A stretch of 64,000 nucleotides of DNA from Bremerella sp. TYQ1 (GCF_020150455.1 NZ_CP083740.1:3472001-3536000), one strand, 5' to 3'. Shown: positions 18,708 to 28,278, counted from the first letter of the stretch. Translations and numbers: made by a program. The notes: generated by a model not told the origin, from the sequence alone.

Positions 18708-18761
18708 TGGCAAGCGCGGTTGGCAAGCGCAGGTCCGGAATTTGGTCAGACGCGCTTGCCA
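18708..18761. promoter_or_regulatory. Candidate integrase arm sites / attachment-site region
   Basis: TGGCAAGCGC occurs twice in direct orientation (18708-18717 and 18721-18730) and once inverted (18752-18761), within 130 bases upstream of the integrase start. Such repeats are typical of integrase or excisionase binding sites next to an att core. The core itself cannot be fixed without the other end of the element. Confidence 0.4.
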
Positions 18762-19178
18762 ATACTGTTGGTAAATAAGGACTTACGACTAGGATTGTCG
18801 TTCGGGACGCAATACCTGATGCTAGCAATGCACCACAGACTCGCCACAACCATTTAACACGAAACACTTACATCGATTCCACTGCTATTCGTCAGCAGCC
18901 AGCTTAGGAGATACGATTTGCCTAGCGGCCAATGTCCAGTCAACGACGTAACCTACTGCCGCTCATGAGAATACTCATTGCACGAAGAAACGCTGTGGTT
19001 GGATCTTCTTTTACGTATCCAAGATCTGCTGCCTCGAATCCAACCAATTTCCAAACTGCGGACCAAGGGCTGAGAATCTCATGACGGTTCGTTATTGGCG
19101 ACCACTATCAACAATGAGACATCCGTGGTGCAGTCGTGACACCGATAGCATGATTACCTAATTCCCCTGATTCGGCCC
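18762..19178. other. Intergenic region with no recognised feature
   Basis: About 420 bases between the integrase-proximal repeats and the IS3 remnant. No plausible gene, tRNA or hairpin was seen. The element boundary may lie here. Confidence 0.35.
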
Positions 19179-19967
19179 AAACGCGAACCAGATTTCAATC
19201 GTTGCCGAAGCCAAAGCGATTCCCAAGGCAAATGCTCCCGATGACGAACCTCGCCTGGTCCGGGAGATGATTGAGTTGGCGGAACAGCAGGGTCGTTACG
19301 GCCATCGGCGAATCGCTGAGATGTTACGGCGAAAAGGTTGGCAGGTGAACCATAAACGCATCGAACACATGTGACATCGTGAAGGCTTGAAAGTCCCGAA
19401 AAGGCAGTCGAAACGCCGTCGACTGTTGCTGAATGATGGTTCGCTTGCGGCCGAGTCATCGCTATGAGGTCTGGAGCTTTGACTTCGTACATCTCCGTAT
19501 GCACGATGGTCCAGCGTTCTAGATGCTGACGCTGATCGAGGAGTACACGTGAGAGTGCCTGGCAATCGACTTGGCCCATCAGTTAACCAGCGAGGAAGTT
19601 TTGGAAGGCCTTATTTTTGTGACCTGTTCGTTCTCCGCGGCATACCAGACTTCATTCGCAGCGATAAAGGCTCCGAGTTTACGGCCGTGAACGTTCGCAC
19701 CCGGACTGAAACGCGTCGAGGCCAACACCTTGTGCATCGAGCCAGGCAGTCCGTGGGAGAATGACTACATCGAATCCTTCAACAGGAAACTGCGAGACGA
19801 ACTACTCGATCGAGAGATCTTCGACACGCTCTGCTGGAAGCGAAAGTGTTGATCGAACGGCGGCGAGTCGAGCACAACACGGTACGCCCGCACAGTTCGT
19901 TGGAGAATCGCCCACCGGCACCGGAGGCAATTCTTCCAGGGGAAGCACCCTTGAAAACTATCAACTA
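19179..19967 (+). pseudogene. Decayed IS3-family transposase (orfB)
   Basis: Pieces of an IS3 orfB integrase can be read on the plus strand in changing frames: GRYGHRRIAEMLRRKGWQVN, then HREGLKVPKRQSKRRR, LIDEYTRECLAIDLAH-like, TSEEVLEGLI, EPGSPWENDYIESFN, KLRDELLDREIF and VRPHSSLENRPP. Together they follow the normal order of the rve core, including the E of the DDE triad in the final part. Several internal stops (for example just after NHKRIEHM) and at least three frameshifts make it inactive. No orfA is visible. Confidence 0.8.
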
Positions 19968-19984
19968 AAGACTGGTTTCATTTG

Positions 19985-19999
19985 TGGAGGCAGGTCAAT
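19985..19999. mobile_element. Right end of the IS3-family remnant
   Basis: The sequence ggaggcaggtca is the kind of terminus seen on IS3-family elements (ending GGCAGGTCA). It falls exactly where the transposase remnant stops and the alpha-2-macroglobulin-like fragment begins. The left end was not found. Confidence 0.4.
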
Positions 20000-20152
20000 G
20001 ACCATTGCAGCCGACGAATCCATCTGATTGGCCACGGATGCCGTGGCGGTAATAGATTCATTCATGGAGATTTCCGTACGATCGTAGTCGAGGTGCACCG
20101 ATAGCGGTTGGTCGTCCTGGGTAATGGACTTGTCGGGCGTATGGTATCTCAT
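20000..20152 (-). pseudogene. Fragment of an alpha-2-macroglobulin-like protein cut by the IS
   Basis: On the minus strand the frame reads RYHTP, then LSVHLDYDRTEISMNESITA and SAAMVI, resembling the C-terminal region of bacterial alpha-2-macroglobulin-family proteins (YDRT.L...D.V.A.......A.MVIVDLP). It stops being similar exactly at the IS terminus. Only about 50 codons survive. The identification is from pattern memory and is moderate. Confidence 0.4.
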
Positions 20153-20311
20153 TCACTAGACGCTGGGCTAAAAGTCGCCAGACCAATACGAAGCCGAACA
20201 CGCCCTGGTATTAGCAACGTTGAAACCCTAGCTCGCCACTGCCTGACAGTCGCGGGCTATCACACGATCGATCAACTCAATGGCCGCGACTTAGGGTGCT
20301 AGAACCATTTG

Positions 20312-22345
20312 TTAGTCTTGTATTTTTAAGTCACCGTTTCTCTCAATTGTGATCTTACGAATTTTTGCCTCAACACTTCCATTCGACAAAATATTTACGA
20401 CGACTCGCGTCGCGTTCTCAAACGGTCCATCAAATTCGAACTCAAAAATATCTTCCGCGGGATCTAAGTTTTTTGTCGCTGCGAGATAAGACGTTGTTCC
20501 CTTCACCCCAATAATATCAATTGAAATACTAGCTCCGCTGTGCTCTTTATCGATGGTCAGCTTATACTTGCCATCGTTGAGCCAGACGTTCTCAACCATC
20601 ACAAGTATCTCTCGAGTGGCCTCATTTGATTTGGCATCGAGTACTTCTTCATCAGCATTGAGTACCCCCTTCGCCAAGTCCGGAAAAGTCAATTGAATTG
20701 GAAAGAGTTCAATTTTCTCTCCTGCTTCGCGCAGTATTTTGGGCTTGAAGGTTCTCGCAAATTCATCATTGCCTTCAAACCCTCGGACACTATACATACC
20801 TACGTCCAGGGAATGCGTAGGCTGGCCAAAACACTTCTCAAGCAAATCCGCATCGAGGTGATCGACGGGATGGCCTAATATTCCAGAACGTCGAGTGACG
20901 ATAAATTGCATCTCCCCTCGGCCTGGATGAACCAAAGCGCAGGACGGACTGAAGGGTTGATAACATCTCAACGGCGTCACGCTAATTTTCCCACCTGATA
21001 CATAAGTAAGTCGCTTCGCGTCGTATAGGTGTGACACGCCAACAGTAAGCCCACTCTCCTCTAGGAAATCGAGAAGAGCGATAAAGTCTTCGTTGGTTGA
21101 GGCGTCCTCTGGCAACGGCTCCAAATTACTCACATAAACCATCGAGGCAGCATACATGCAGCCAGTCATTAGAAACGGGCAAATCAGCCACTTTGTTCGA
21201 TCTTGAGAGACTCCCAAAGCAAGTGAGAATGCCCCCATGCCAAAAAGCAATAACGCAAGGCAATCCACTCCAATAAAAAGTCGGGTCGTTATGTAAACTG
21301 GTCCAACAAGTACCGCCATATTTGAAAGAAGAAACGAACATACATATACCCTCGATACAAACCTTGCTTCGATCGACTTAGATTGCCACAGATGCCAAGC
21401 GGAAAGCATGGCTCCTAGATTGATCACAATTATTGCAGGTGAATGGATTGTCACATGAGAATAATATCCCCAAAGTCGTCCGATCTGCATCAGAGCATTT
21501 TCTAGCGAGAGATTAATGCTCATTCCAGGATCGTAGGGAATTGCCATATTGCGAAGCAGCCGACTTACCACAGCTCCCAAAAGCACGCCGAGAATCAGCA
21601 CTCCCAAAACCTGCGCCGCCTTTGTGCGCAGGTCCGCATCTCGCATGAATAGCAAAGAGGCTGCGGCAATCGATGCTATCCACCAAGGTAGAGCTAGCGC
21701 ATCAGATGCGAATGTAGAAAATGTTAATGCGAAGATACCTAGCAGCGTCAGTAACGACGTACCCCTCGCACTAAAGTACACACGTCTAACTAAAAGAAGA
21801 ACTAGGAAACCAACAATAGCCGCTCCCACATGATGAGCTGGGCAAAAGAATAAAGAGAACGAGTCAAGCTGATATCCAGTTGTTCGTAGCGGCGTCGCTA
21901 TGACGCCTTGCCAGCCAATGACGAGAAACGCACAAGCAATAACGGCGAACACCGGTAGCAGTGAGCGTTGACTCGTACGACTATCGGCCTCAGAAAATGA
22001 ATTCTCAATGTCCTGAAACCAGGGCAACATGCAAGTGAACAGAATTGTCAGCGAAATTGCCCCATAACCAATCTGCGCAGTCAGTTCGTCGGAAAAAAGA
22101 TTTAGCGAAAGGGCGTGAATTAAAACATCGGGAAAGAGATACGAAGTATTGCTCAGTGCAAAATCACGGACGTTTCCATTTTCTAGAAGATGACGATACA
22201 GCAAACCGACATAGGTTTCATCGCTACTAAAAGTAACGATGGCCTGGTCATAGCGTGCCAATGACGCCAAAAGAATCGCGGATGCAAAAACAGAGACCGC
22301 AACGAATATCGCTTTGTAGTAGGCCGCCACCTTGTTAGCTTTCAC
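20312..22345 (-). CDS. Large polytopic membrane protein, glycosyltransferase-like topology
   Basis: The 677-aa protein has about ten membrane segments in its first 420 residues and a soluble C-terminal domain of about 250 residues. After the first segment comes an acidic SSDETYVGL loop, reminiscent of the Asp/Glu loop of lipid-linked-sugar-dependent (GT39/GT83-like) transferases, but I cannot assign a family. It is divergent from a GT2 glycosyltransferase, which could supply a polyprenyl-linked sugar; that pairing is inference. Slightly AT-rich compared with its surroundings. Confidence 0.7.
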   Translation of the reverse strand: MKANKVAAYYKAIFVAVSVFASAILLASLARYDQAIVTFSSDETYVGLLYRHLLENGNVRDFALSNTSYLFPDVLIHALSLNLFSDELTAQIGYGAISLTILFTCMLPWFQDIENSFSEADSRTSQRSLLPVFAVIACAFLVIGWQGVIATPLRTTGYQLDSFSLFFCPAHHVGAAIVGFLVLLLVRRVYFSARGTSLLTLLGIFALTFSTFASDALALPWWIASIAAASLLFMRDADLRTKAAQVLGVLILGVLLGAVVSRLLRNMAIPYDPGMSINLSLENALMQIGRLWGYYSHVTIHSPAIIVINLGAMLSAWHLWQSKSIEARFVSRVYVCSFLLSNMAVLVGPVYITTRLFIGVDCLALLLFGMGAFSLALGVSQDRTKWLICPFLMTGCMYAASMVYVSNLEPLPEDASTNEDFIALLDFLEESGLTVGVSHLYDAKRLTYVSGGKISVTPLRCYQPFSPSCALVHPGRGEMQFIVTRRSGILGHPVDHLDADLLEKCFGQPTHSLDVGMYSVRGFEGNDEFARTFKPKILREAGEKIELFPIQLTFPDLAKGVLNADEEVLDAKSNEATREILVMVENVWLNDGKYKLTIDKEHSGASISIDIIGVKGTTSYLAATKNLDPAEDIFEFEFDGPFENATRVVVNILSNGSVEAKIRKITIERNGDLKIQD

Positions 22346-22695
22346 AGTTGCCCGAATTTACTAACGCATCTCTTAATGCCTAGTCATTTGCGGGCAGCGT
22401 AACCTGACTGCTAGCAAATCCTAAGAATAATGACTTAAGCAGAAAAGAAGGAAAACGTCCCCCAAGCCTGCTCAAACGCGCTGTTTGCAAACATTGGAAT
22501 GGAAGATACTCCTTGCACTGAACTTGTCAAAGACCAAGTTCCAAGAACAGTCGCCAAAAACAGCCAGCAATTGGCATTCTGGCAAAACCAAAAACGAGTG
22601 GCTAGTCGTAAGTGGGTAGCCGCGGTACCGAGCAGTTGAGGCCTCATGCGATTCGTATTTACAAAAAAAGCGCTGTTCAGTTATGCTTCGCCCCC
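22346..22695. other. Intergenic region between divergent genes
   Basis: About 350 bases, presumably carrying both divergent promoters. No clear hairpin, riboswitch or small gene was seen. Confidence 0.35.
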
Positions 22696-23604
22696 ATGAT
22701 GCCCCTCTCCCTTTCTATCGAAACGCAAGCACTTCAAGTTCCAATGCTGACACAACATGACGCTGAAAATGTTGCTATCGTGGTTCCCTGCTTCAATGAA
22801 GCTGACCGTTTAGATAGACAAGCATTTATTGACTTTGCCCGAGCCAATACGGCGTTTCACTTTGTCTTTGTGAACGATGGCAGCACGGACAATACCCAAG
22901 AGGTACTCTGCTCTCTGCGAAGCTCATCTGGAATACGGCAGGTCGCCATATTGCACCTAGAAGAGAATTCAGGCAAAGCAGAAGCAACACGACAAGGCAT
23001 TCTTTTTGCTCAAGAGGAAATATTCGCGGAGCCTCGTGGCATAAGATTTATTGGCTACTTGGATGCCGACTTGGCAACCCCGCTTAGCGAGCTTGTTACC
23101 ATGCATCAAAGAATACTCGCAGCTCCTCGAATAAAGGCCGTGATAGGCAGTCGCCTCAAGTTAGCTGGGCGTTCGATAGATCGCACGGCACGTCGACGGT
23201 TTATCGGCATGGTTTTTGCCACGCTAACCAACCTATTCTTCCGACTGAGACTCCGGGATACTCAATGCGGAGCCAAGCTTTTTAGAAACGAGCGATGGCT
23301 CAGCGAAATTTTTGCAAAACCGTTTCACGATCGCTGGCTCTTTGATGTCGAGATGTTCATTCGGATGCGAAAGCTTTTCCGGACGGACCTGCATGAGGTT
23401 GTTTACGAGCAACCACTGGAACGATGGGTAGACGCCGAAGGAAGTCGCCTGAAAGCGAAAGACTTCTTATTGGGGCCATTCAAACTTGCTTCACTCTTTT
23501 TTCGATACATTGGGCCAGGCCAATATACCGATATCCCTGTCGACAATACGACTGCACAGCCAGAAACTCACTCTGGGGCAACGACGTCCCGAAGAGCTGC
23601 ATAG
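22696..23604 (+). CDS. GT2 glycosyltransferase, dolichyl-phosphate mannosyltransferase-like
   Basis: I choose ATG 22696 (302 aa); the frame extends to 22612 without protein-like sequence. Residues 22-200 form a GT-A fold: IVVPCFNEADRL, FVNDGSTDNTQEVL, NSGKAEATRQGI, the DxD-type YLDADLATPL, then DTQCGAKLF and WLFDVEMFIR. This is the DPMS-like subgroup that transfers sugar from a nucleotide to a lipid phosphate. The C-terminus may contain a membrane-associated segment (LGPFKLASLFFRYI) only. Divergent from the polytopic membrane protein, with about 350 bases between them. Confidence 0.85.
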   Translation: MMPLSLSIETQALQVPMLTQHDAENVAIVVPCFNEADRLDRQAFIDFARANTAFHFVFVNDGSTDNTQEVLCSLRSSSGIRQVAILHLEENSGKAEATRQGILFAQEEIFAEPRGIRFIGYLDADLATPLSELVTMHQRILAAPRIKAVIGSRLKLAGRSIDRTARRRFIGMVFATLTNLFFRLRLRDTQCGAKLFRNERWLSEIFAKPFHDRWLFDVEMFIRMRKLFRTDLHEVVYEQPLERWVDAEGSRLKAKDFLLGPFKLASLFFRYIGPGQYTDIPVDNTTAQPETHSGATTSRRAA

Positions 23605-23716
23605 CAAAACTACAGTAGATCATCATCCATATTGTTGAGAACAAGACTTACTGTGACCTGCCCCCTTGAACTAAATCTACTATAACGAAAGCTAAACATC
23701 ATTCGTTGGCCGGCAC

Positions 23717-25132
23717 TTAGGTGGCAGGGATTTTGACGGTGAATCGTGATCCGTTCCTGGCCGCTGAATCGCATGTGACCTCGCCACGCATATGCTTTGC
23801 AATGCGGGCAGCGATTGCTAGTCCGAGGCCTGTCCCGTGAACGCCGCGACTTCTGGCAGAACTGCTTCGGTAGAATGGCTCGAAGATGTATTTTTGATCT
23901 TCGATCGAAATGCCGGGGCCTGAATCTTCGACAGAGATCATCACGCAATCGGCTTGGTCGGTCGCTGAAACGTGAATGAGAGTACCCGCGGGACTATGCT
24001 TTATGGCGTTTTCGATCAGGTTGTCTAACAGTTGGCGGAGCAATGTCGGTGAAGCGTCAATCGCTTGCTGGCTTTGAATGCTCCAGGAAATTTGCTTCTC
24101 AGGCGGTAGCGCACCCCATCCTGCCGCATAGGTTTTCATCCACGCATCGACGGGCAAGAGTTGGCGATCAAGAATGGCACCACTGTCATCTTCGTTTCGA
24201 GCTAAGAAGAGGAGTGATTCAATGATGTTTTGCAATTGCGTTGTTTGTTCACTGATCGTCTCTAAGACCTTGCGATAGTTGCTCTCGCTCCGACGACGCA
24301 TCAGAGCAACGTCAATTTGCCCTCGCAACACCGTCAAAGGCGTTCTCAACTGATGAGCAGCATCTCCACTAAACCGTTGTTGCCTCTGAAAAGCTTCCTG
24401 CATTCGCTCTAACAGATCATTGAATGCATCAGCCATCTCTGACAACTCGTCGCGTTGATTGGATTTTGGCAAGCGAAATTCAAATTCGTTCGCCTTCGAT
24501 TCACGAATTTGCGCTGACATGACATTCACAGGCCTAAGAGCTCTCTGGCAATAAGCTCTCCCAATGAATGCAGCCGCACTCCAGACAAGCGAAGGAAGCA
24601 AGAGACAGAAGATTCCGAGTCGGGCAATTTTTTGTTGCAATTCGTCCGTTGGCCGTGCAACCGTTAAAACAATCTCAGCAAACTCATCTAGCTCGCGATC
24701 ACCTTCAGGCTTCGGGGACGGTGCGGTCATCGTTGTCCATACGTATCGCCATGAACCTTGAGTTGCGAATTGCAGTGAGCCTGGCTGCGTTGACTTTGGT
24801 AGACGTTGAATGGCGTCGATAGCCTCTTGGCTATGGTTCATATTCGCCGAATGATCAATCTCACGGCCATTTTCATCCACGATGATCCAGCGAACGTCAT
24901 CAATTTCCAAGTCGTCCCCAACACCGATTGTGTGCTCGGAAGGTTGCCATTTCACCCCATCTTCTTCGACTTCGATAGCAGCTCCGACAACGCGCATTCC
25001 AGTCAAAACCTGTGAGTCAAACTCGCTGAACAAATAATAGCGAATCGAAAAAAATATCGCGCACGAACTTACAAGAAGGCTTACTGCCAATGCTACGAGA
25101 AAGAAGGCGGAAACTCGATTGACTAGAGTCAT
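23717..25132 (-). CDS. Sensor histidine kinase (OmpR-system partner)
   Basis: The 471-aa kinase has a first membrane helix at about residues 8-30, a sensor region to about 168, a second helix at about 172-192 and a HAMP linker. Then HisKA with phospho-acceptor His at about 260 (GDAAHQLRTPLTVLR) and a HATPase domain with N box LIENAIKH, G1 DSGPGIS and G2 GTGLGLAIAA. It overlaps the response-regulator gene by four bases (ATGA), so the pair is translationally coupled. The stimulus is unknown; the CusS/QseC-like layout is compatible with metal or envelope signals. Confidence 0.9.
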   Translation of the reverse strand: MTLVNRVSAFFLVALAVSLLVSSCAIFFSIRYYLFSEFDSQVLTGMRVVGAAIEVEEDGVKWQPSEHTIGVGDDLEIDDVRWIIVDENGREIDHSANMNHSQEAIDAIQRLPKSTQPGSLQFATQGSWRYVWTTMTAPSPKPEGDRELDEFAEIVLTVARPTDELQQKIARLGIFCLLLPSLVWSAAAFIGRAYCQRALRPVNVMSAQIRESKANEFEFRLPKSNQRDELSEMADAFNDLLERMQEAFQRQQRFSGDAAHQLRTPLTVLRGQIDVALMRRRSESNYRKVLETISEQTTQLQNIIESLLFLARNEDDSGAILDRQLLPVDAWMKTYAAGWGALPPEKQISWSIQSQQAIDASPTLLRQLLDNLIENAIKHSPAGTLIHVSATDQADCVMISVEDSGPGISIEDQKYIFEPFYRSSSARSRGVHGTGLGLAIAARIAKHMRGEVTCDSAARNGSRFTVKIPAT

Positions 25133-25824
25133 GTCAGTTCGTCTTCCGGTGAGTTCGCTTCTAACACGTATCCGCGTCCACGTCTTGTTTGTATTACCCT
25201 CGGACCGTATTGCTCCAGCTTTCGCCGAAGTTCTTTGATATGAACTTCAATAGTGTTCGAGAGACCATCAAAGGTATCGCCCCAGACGGTGTCAAAGATC
25301 CGTGTACGCGTCAGTACTTTGCCCGGATTCTGCAAGAATAAGCAGAGCAGCGAAAACTCCTTAGCCGTCAGGCCGAGCGTCGATCCATCTCGTGTTGCTT
25401 TCTGACTTCCTAAATCTGCTCGGACATCGCCGTACTCTAAATGCAATCCTGACGGTTGATTGGGGCGTCGCAAAAGGGCTCGCACGCGAGCCAGCAGTTC
25501 AGCGAATGCGAATGGTTTCGCCAAATAATCGTCAGCCCCTGCATCAAGACCTTCTACTTTATGGGAAACCGAATCTCGCGCAGTCAAAAACAAGACTGGC
25601 GTTTCGCGGTTAATGCCTCTGAATCGACGCAGCACGTCAATTCCATCCTCGCCAGGTAGCCACCAATCGAGAAGAATTAAATCGAATGTTTCCTCTTGCA
25701 ATAATTGCCAAGCAATGCGCCCGTCTGATACATGCTGGACGCTAAACCCCTCCTCTCCTAGACCACGCAACAAAAAATCGGCAATTTGCGATTCATCTTC
25801 AATGATTAACAGGCGGCTAGACAT
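25129..25824 (-). CDS. OmpR/PhoB-family response regulator
   Basis: The 231-aa product has a receiver domain with the acidic pair E9/D10, phospho-acceptor D53 (LILLDWWLPGEDG), FLTARD and AKPF, then a winged-helix output domain (LTAKEFSLL, NTIEVHIKELRRKL, IQTRRGRGYVL). It is the partner of the overlapping histidine kinase. Possible targets include the divergent genes starting near 26072. Confidence 0.93.
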   Translation of the reverse strand: MSSRLLIIEDESQIADFLLRGLGEEGFSVQHVSDGRIAWQLLQEETFDLILLDWWLPGEDGIDVLRRFRGINRETPVLFLTARDSVSHKVEGLDAGADDYLAKPFAFAELLARVRALLRRPNQPSGLHLEYGDVRADLGSQKATRDGSTLGLTAKEFSLLCLFLQNPGKVLTRTRIFDTVWGDTFDGLSNTIEVHIKELRRKLEQYGPRVIQTRRGRGYVLEANSPEDELT

Positions 25825-26071
25825 AACGGTGTAAGCAGATTTCCTTTGGCACGATTGACTACCCCTCTATCTTACCGAAGCCTTCCTGGTGATTCTGTTT
25901 TGAACATAAAATCGACTTCATCTTGCCCCAAATACTTGAGTGCGAAGCCAACCATCGCGACGGTTTCGTCTATCTAAGGCCGATTTTATCTAATCTTCAG
26001 GGGCACTTTAGGGAGCCTCCCTAGACTGGCAGTAGTCACTTTAACACACCTACTGCCTAAGGAAGATGTCC

Positions 26072-26236
26072 ATGCTCAGCCTTCTGACGTACGTTCCAAT
26101 AATCGCTTTGTGCACGGCGGGAATTCTTATCACGCTTTACGTGATTGGCGCGAACAAATGCTCGATCCAATCTTCCGGCAAGCACTCGAAACCACTTACC
26201 GAGTTTGCGAACTGCCGCCAAAGAAATTTGAATTAG
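26072..26236 (+). CDS. Small single-span membrane protein (54 aa)
   Basis: ATG 26072 lies eight bases after AAGGA; another ATG at 26066 is too close to it. The product has one hydrophobic helix (YVPIIALCTAGILITLYVIG) near the N-terminus and a polar tail with several Ser, Lys and Asn. It sits between the response regulator and the phosphoesterase, facing the two-component system, so it might be regulated by it. Short length makes the call tentative. Confidence 0.4.
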   Translation: MLSLLTYVPIIALCTAGILITLYVIGANKCSIQSSGKHSKPLTEFANCRQRNLN

Positions 26237-26369
26237 AAAGCAAAACTACTAGAGAATCTCAGGCGAGGAATTACCGATGGGCATCGTTTCCGTTTGTCAT
26301 GTAACATGACTTCAAGTAGTATCGAAATCCCTCCCCCCCTGCTCCACTTTTGCCACAAGGTTTGGTCAC

Positions 26370-27626
26370 GTGTCATTCGATCGTCGCTTTTTTATTCGAT
26401 CATCTTCGCTGCTTGTCGCTGGCGGTTTGTCAGGCATTTTGAATCACAATCATCACGCGTTGGGAGCTCCAAAGTTTACGGAGAAACCCTCCTTTCAGCC
26501 TCGTGCCCTCCTTGCGACTTGGCAGCGTGATCCCACCACAACGATGACCTTGCAATGGCTGGGCGAGAATGAACAAGACGGACTGACTCGAAATCTTTGG
26601 TATCGACAAAGTGGGCAAAATACGTGGCGGGAGATACCTCATGTCGCTCGTCGATTTCCCCATACCGATCTATGGCAATTTCGTGCCGAATTGGTTGATT
26701 TAGTGCCCGACGCGACCTACCGCATTCGCATTGGGCTCGACTCACCACAAGAGAGCGTACGGACAATGCCAGCCAAAGCAACTAATGAAATTACCTTTGT
26801 GTCAGGCGGCGATAGTGGCACCGGAAACGCCGCCCGCAGAACCAATCAGGTTGCCGCGATTCAGTCACCGCGTTTTGTCATCATGGGAGGAGACCTCGCG
26901 TACGAAAATGGAAAATCGGCCAGTACCTTCTTGAAGTTTCTCGATCAGTACTCCGAAGACTTACGTGACGACCGTGGGCACCTGATTCCACTTGTGGCCT
27001 GCATAGGCAATCATGAAACGGATGGTTTCTACGGTAAGACACGATCCAAGGCCCCCTTCTTTTACGCGATGTTTGACGGCCTGTACCCAGAAACAGGTTA
27101 CGCCACTCTTGATTTCGGCGATTACCTCTCCCTTGTGTTAATGGATTCTGGACACACATCGTCTGTCCATGGCGAGCAAACCGACTGGCTTAAGAAAACA
27201 CTTAAGCAGCGTGAAGATCATCCCAACGTGTTTGTTGTAAATCACGTTCCTATGTATCCATGCGTACGTGGTGCGGACGGAGAGCTACACGCTTCGATGC
27301 GAAAACACTGGAGTCCGCTACTAGAGAGATACAACGTTGACGCCGCCTTAGAACACCACGATCACGCGTTTAAGAGAACGCATCGAATTAAGGACGGTTT
27401 GGTCAATGAGCGAGGAATCCTTTATCTCGGCGACGGCTCGTGGGGCAAGATTCGTTCACCAGATGGACCGGACGATCGTCCTTTTCTCGCTAAATCGACC
27501 GAGTCGTATCACTTGTCGCTGCATCGGCTTCAAGGAAAAGATCGTTTTCATCTTGCGTTATCTGATGAAGGCAAAGTTGTCGATGTCGTGCACACTCGAA
27601 AACTGGGACACATGCGTTCGAAGTAA
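26370..27626 (+). CDS. Tat-exported purple-acid-phosphatase-like metallophosphoesterase
   Basis: The 418-aa protein starts with a twin-arginine signal (DRRFFIRSSSLLVAGGLSG). Residues about 45-135 look like the fibronectin-like N-terminal domain of purple acid phosphatases. The catalytic domain follows in order: SGGDSG, FVIMGGDLAY, CIGNHETD, FVVNHVPMY and ALEHHDHAF, giving the metal-binding Asp, Asn and His residues. It would hydrolyse phosphate esters outside the cytoplasm. It is downstream of the small membrane protein by about 130 bases. Confidence 0.85.
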   Translation: MSFDRRFFIRSSSLLVAGGLSGILNHNHHALGAPKFTEKPSFQPRALLATWQRDPTTTMTLQWLGENEQDGLTRNLWYRQSGQNTWREIPHVARRFPHTDLWQFRAELVDLVPDATYRIRIGLDSPQESVRTMPAKATNEITFVSGGDSGTGNAARRTNQVAAIQSPRFVIMGGDLAYENGKSASTFLKFLDQYSEDLRDDRGHLIPLVACIGNHETDGFYGKTRSKAPFFYAMFDGLYPETGYATLDFGDYLSLVLMDSGHTSSVHGEQTDWLKKTLKQREDHPNVFVVNHVPMYPCVRGADGELHASMRKHWSPLLERYNVDAALEHHDHAFKRTHRIKDGLVNERGILYLGDGSWGKIRSPDGPDDRPFLAKSTESYHLSLHRLQGKDRFHLALSDEGKVVDVVHTRKLGHMRSK

Positions 27627-27728
27627 GTCCTGCAATTGATCTTACGTTACGCATCGGCGAACTGAATCGTCACCGAAGCTGCAGACACAACTTCGATGAC
27701 GGAAAATGCTCAGTTAAATTCGCTTGAA

Positions 27729-27748
27729 CCGAACAAATCATTGTTCGG
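27729..27748. terminator. Inverted repeat between converging genes
   Basis: An 8-bp stem (27729-27736 with 27741-27748) with a four-base loop lies between the converging phosphoesterase and lipoprotein genes. No T-run is present, so this is a weak terminator candidate. Confidence 0.35.
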
Positions 27749-27766
27749 CATTAGGCATTCTCTGAA

Positions 27767-28165
27767 CTAAGCCGAGCCCTTGCTCACTTCAATATCAATT
27801 ACATTATTGCCCGACTTGACTTGTTCCGATCTTGAGTTGTCATTGAAGAGCTTCACTTTTTTGTGAAGCTTGCCACTGGCACCACTTGAGTCTTCAGGCA
27901 ACATGATTCCGAGTGACAACTGATATTCCCCGATAGGAAGATCACGGTTGCCTCGGCCATAGAATACTCGGTAGTGACCTTCCGAATTGGTGATACCAGA
28001 GCCTTCAGCCGAAAAGCTAGGGCATTGATAAATCACCTCAACACCTTGAACTGGCTCGCCGTCTACGGTAATAGTTCCTTCAACTGTACCTGTTGCGGAC
28101 GAACAACCAAGTACTGCAACGGCCAATAGGATGCTAGACAGGTGGAATAATCGTGCTGAAATCAT
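27767..28165 (-). CDS. Small lipoprotein with transthyretin-like (carboxypeptidase regulatory) domain
   Basis: The 132-aa precursor has a hydrophobic signal ending in the lipobox AVLGC, so it is probably lipid-anchored. The rest is a beta-sandwich pattern (GTVEGTITVDGEPVQGVEV ... GHYRVFYGRG ... LPIGEYQLSL), the fold typical of planctomycete lipoproteins paired with DUF1559 proteins. It follows the DUF1559 gene on the same strand, with a hairpin in the gap. Confidence 0.75.
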   Translation of the reverse strand: MISARLFHLSSILLAVAVLGCSSATGTVEGTITVDGEPVQGVEVIYQCPSFSAEGSGITNSEGHYRVFYGRGNRDLPIGEYQLSLGIMLPEDSSGASGKLHKKVKLFNDNSRSEQVKSGNNVIDIEVSKGSA

Positions 28166-28224
28166 TAGTGGATTCCTAAGGTAACGGCGCCGTCATGACG
28201 TTCCGAAAATACGATGATTGAAAG

Positions 28225-28252
28225 GCCTGAGCGTCCCCAGAAACGCTCAGGC
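28225..28252 (-). terminator. Hairpin between DUF1559 gene and lipoprotein gene
   Basis: A 10-bp stem (28225-28234 with 28243-28252) of GCCTGAGCGT type lies 27 bases after the DUF1559 stop. On the minus strand only CTTTC follows, so it may be a partial terminator that lowers expression of the downstream lipoprotein gene. Confidence 0.5.
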
Positions 28253-28278
28253 AAAATTCCAGACAGGGACGACAGAGC

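Noticed and set aside
23654..23671. Sequence resembling an IS3-family end (TGACCTGCCCCC)
   Set aside because: No transposase or partner end nearby; may be chance similarity.
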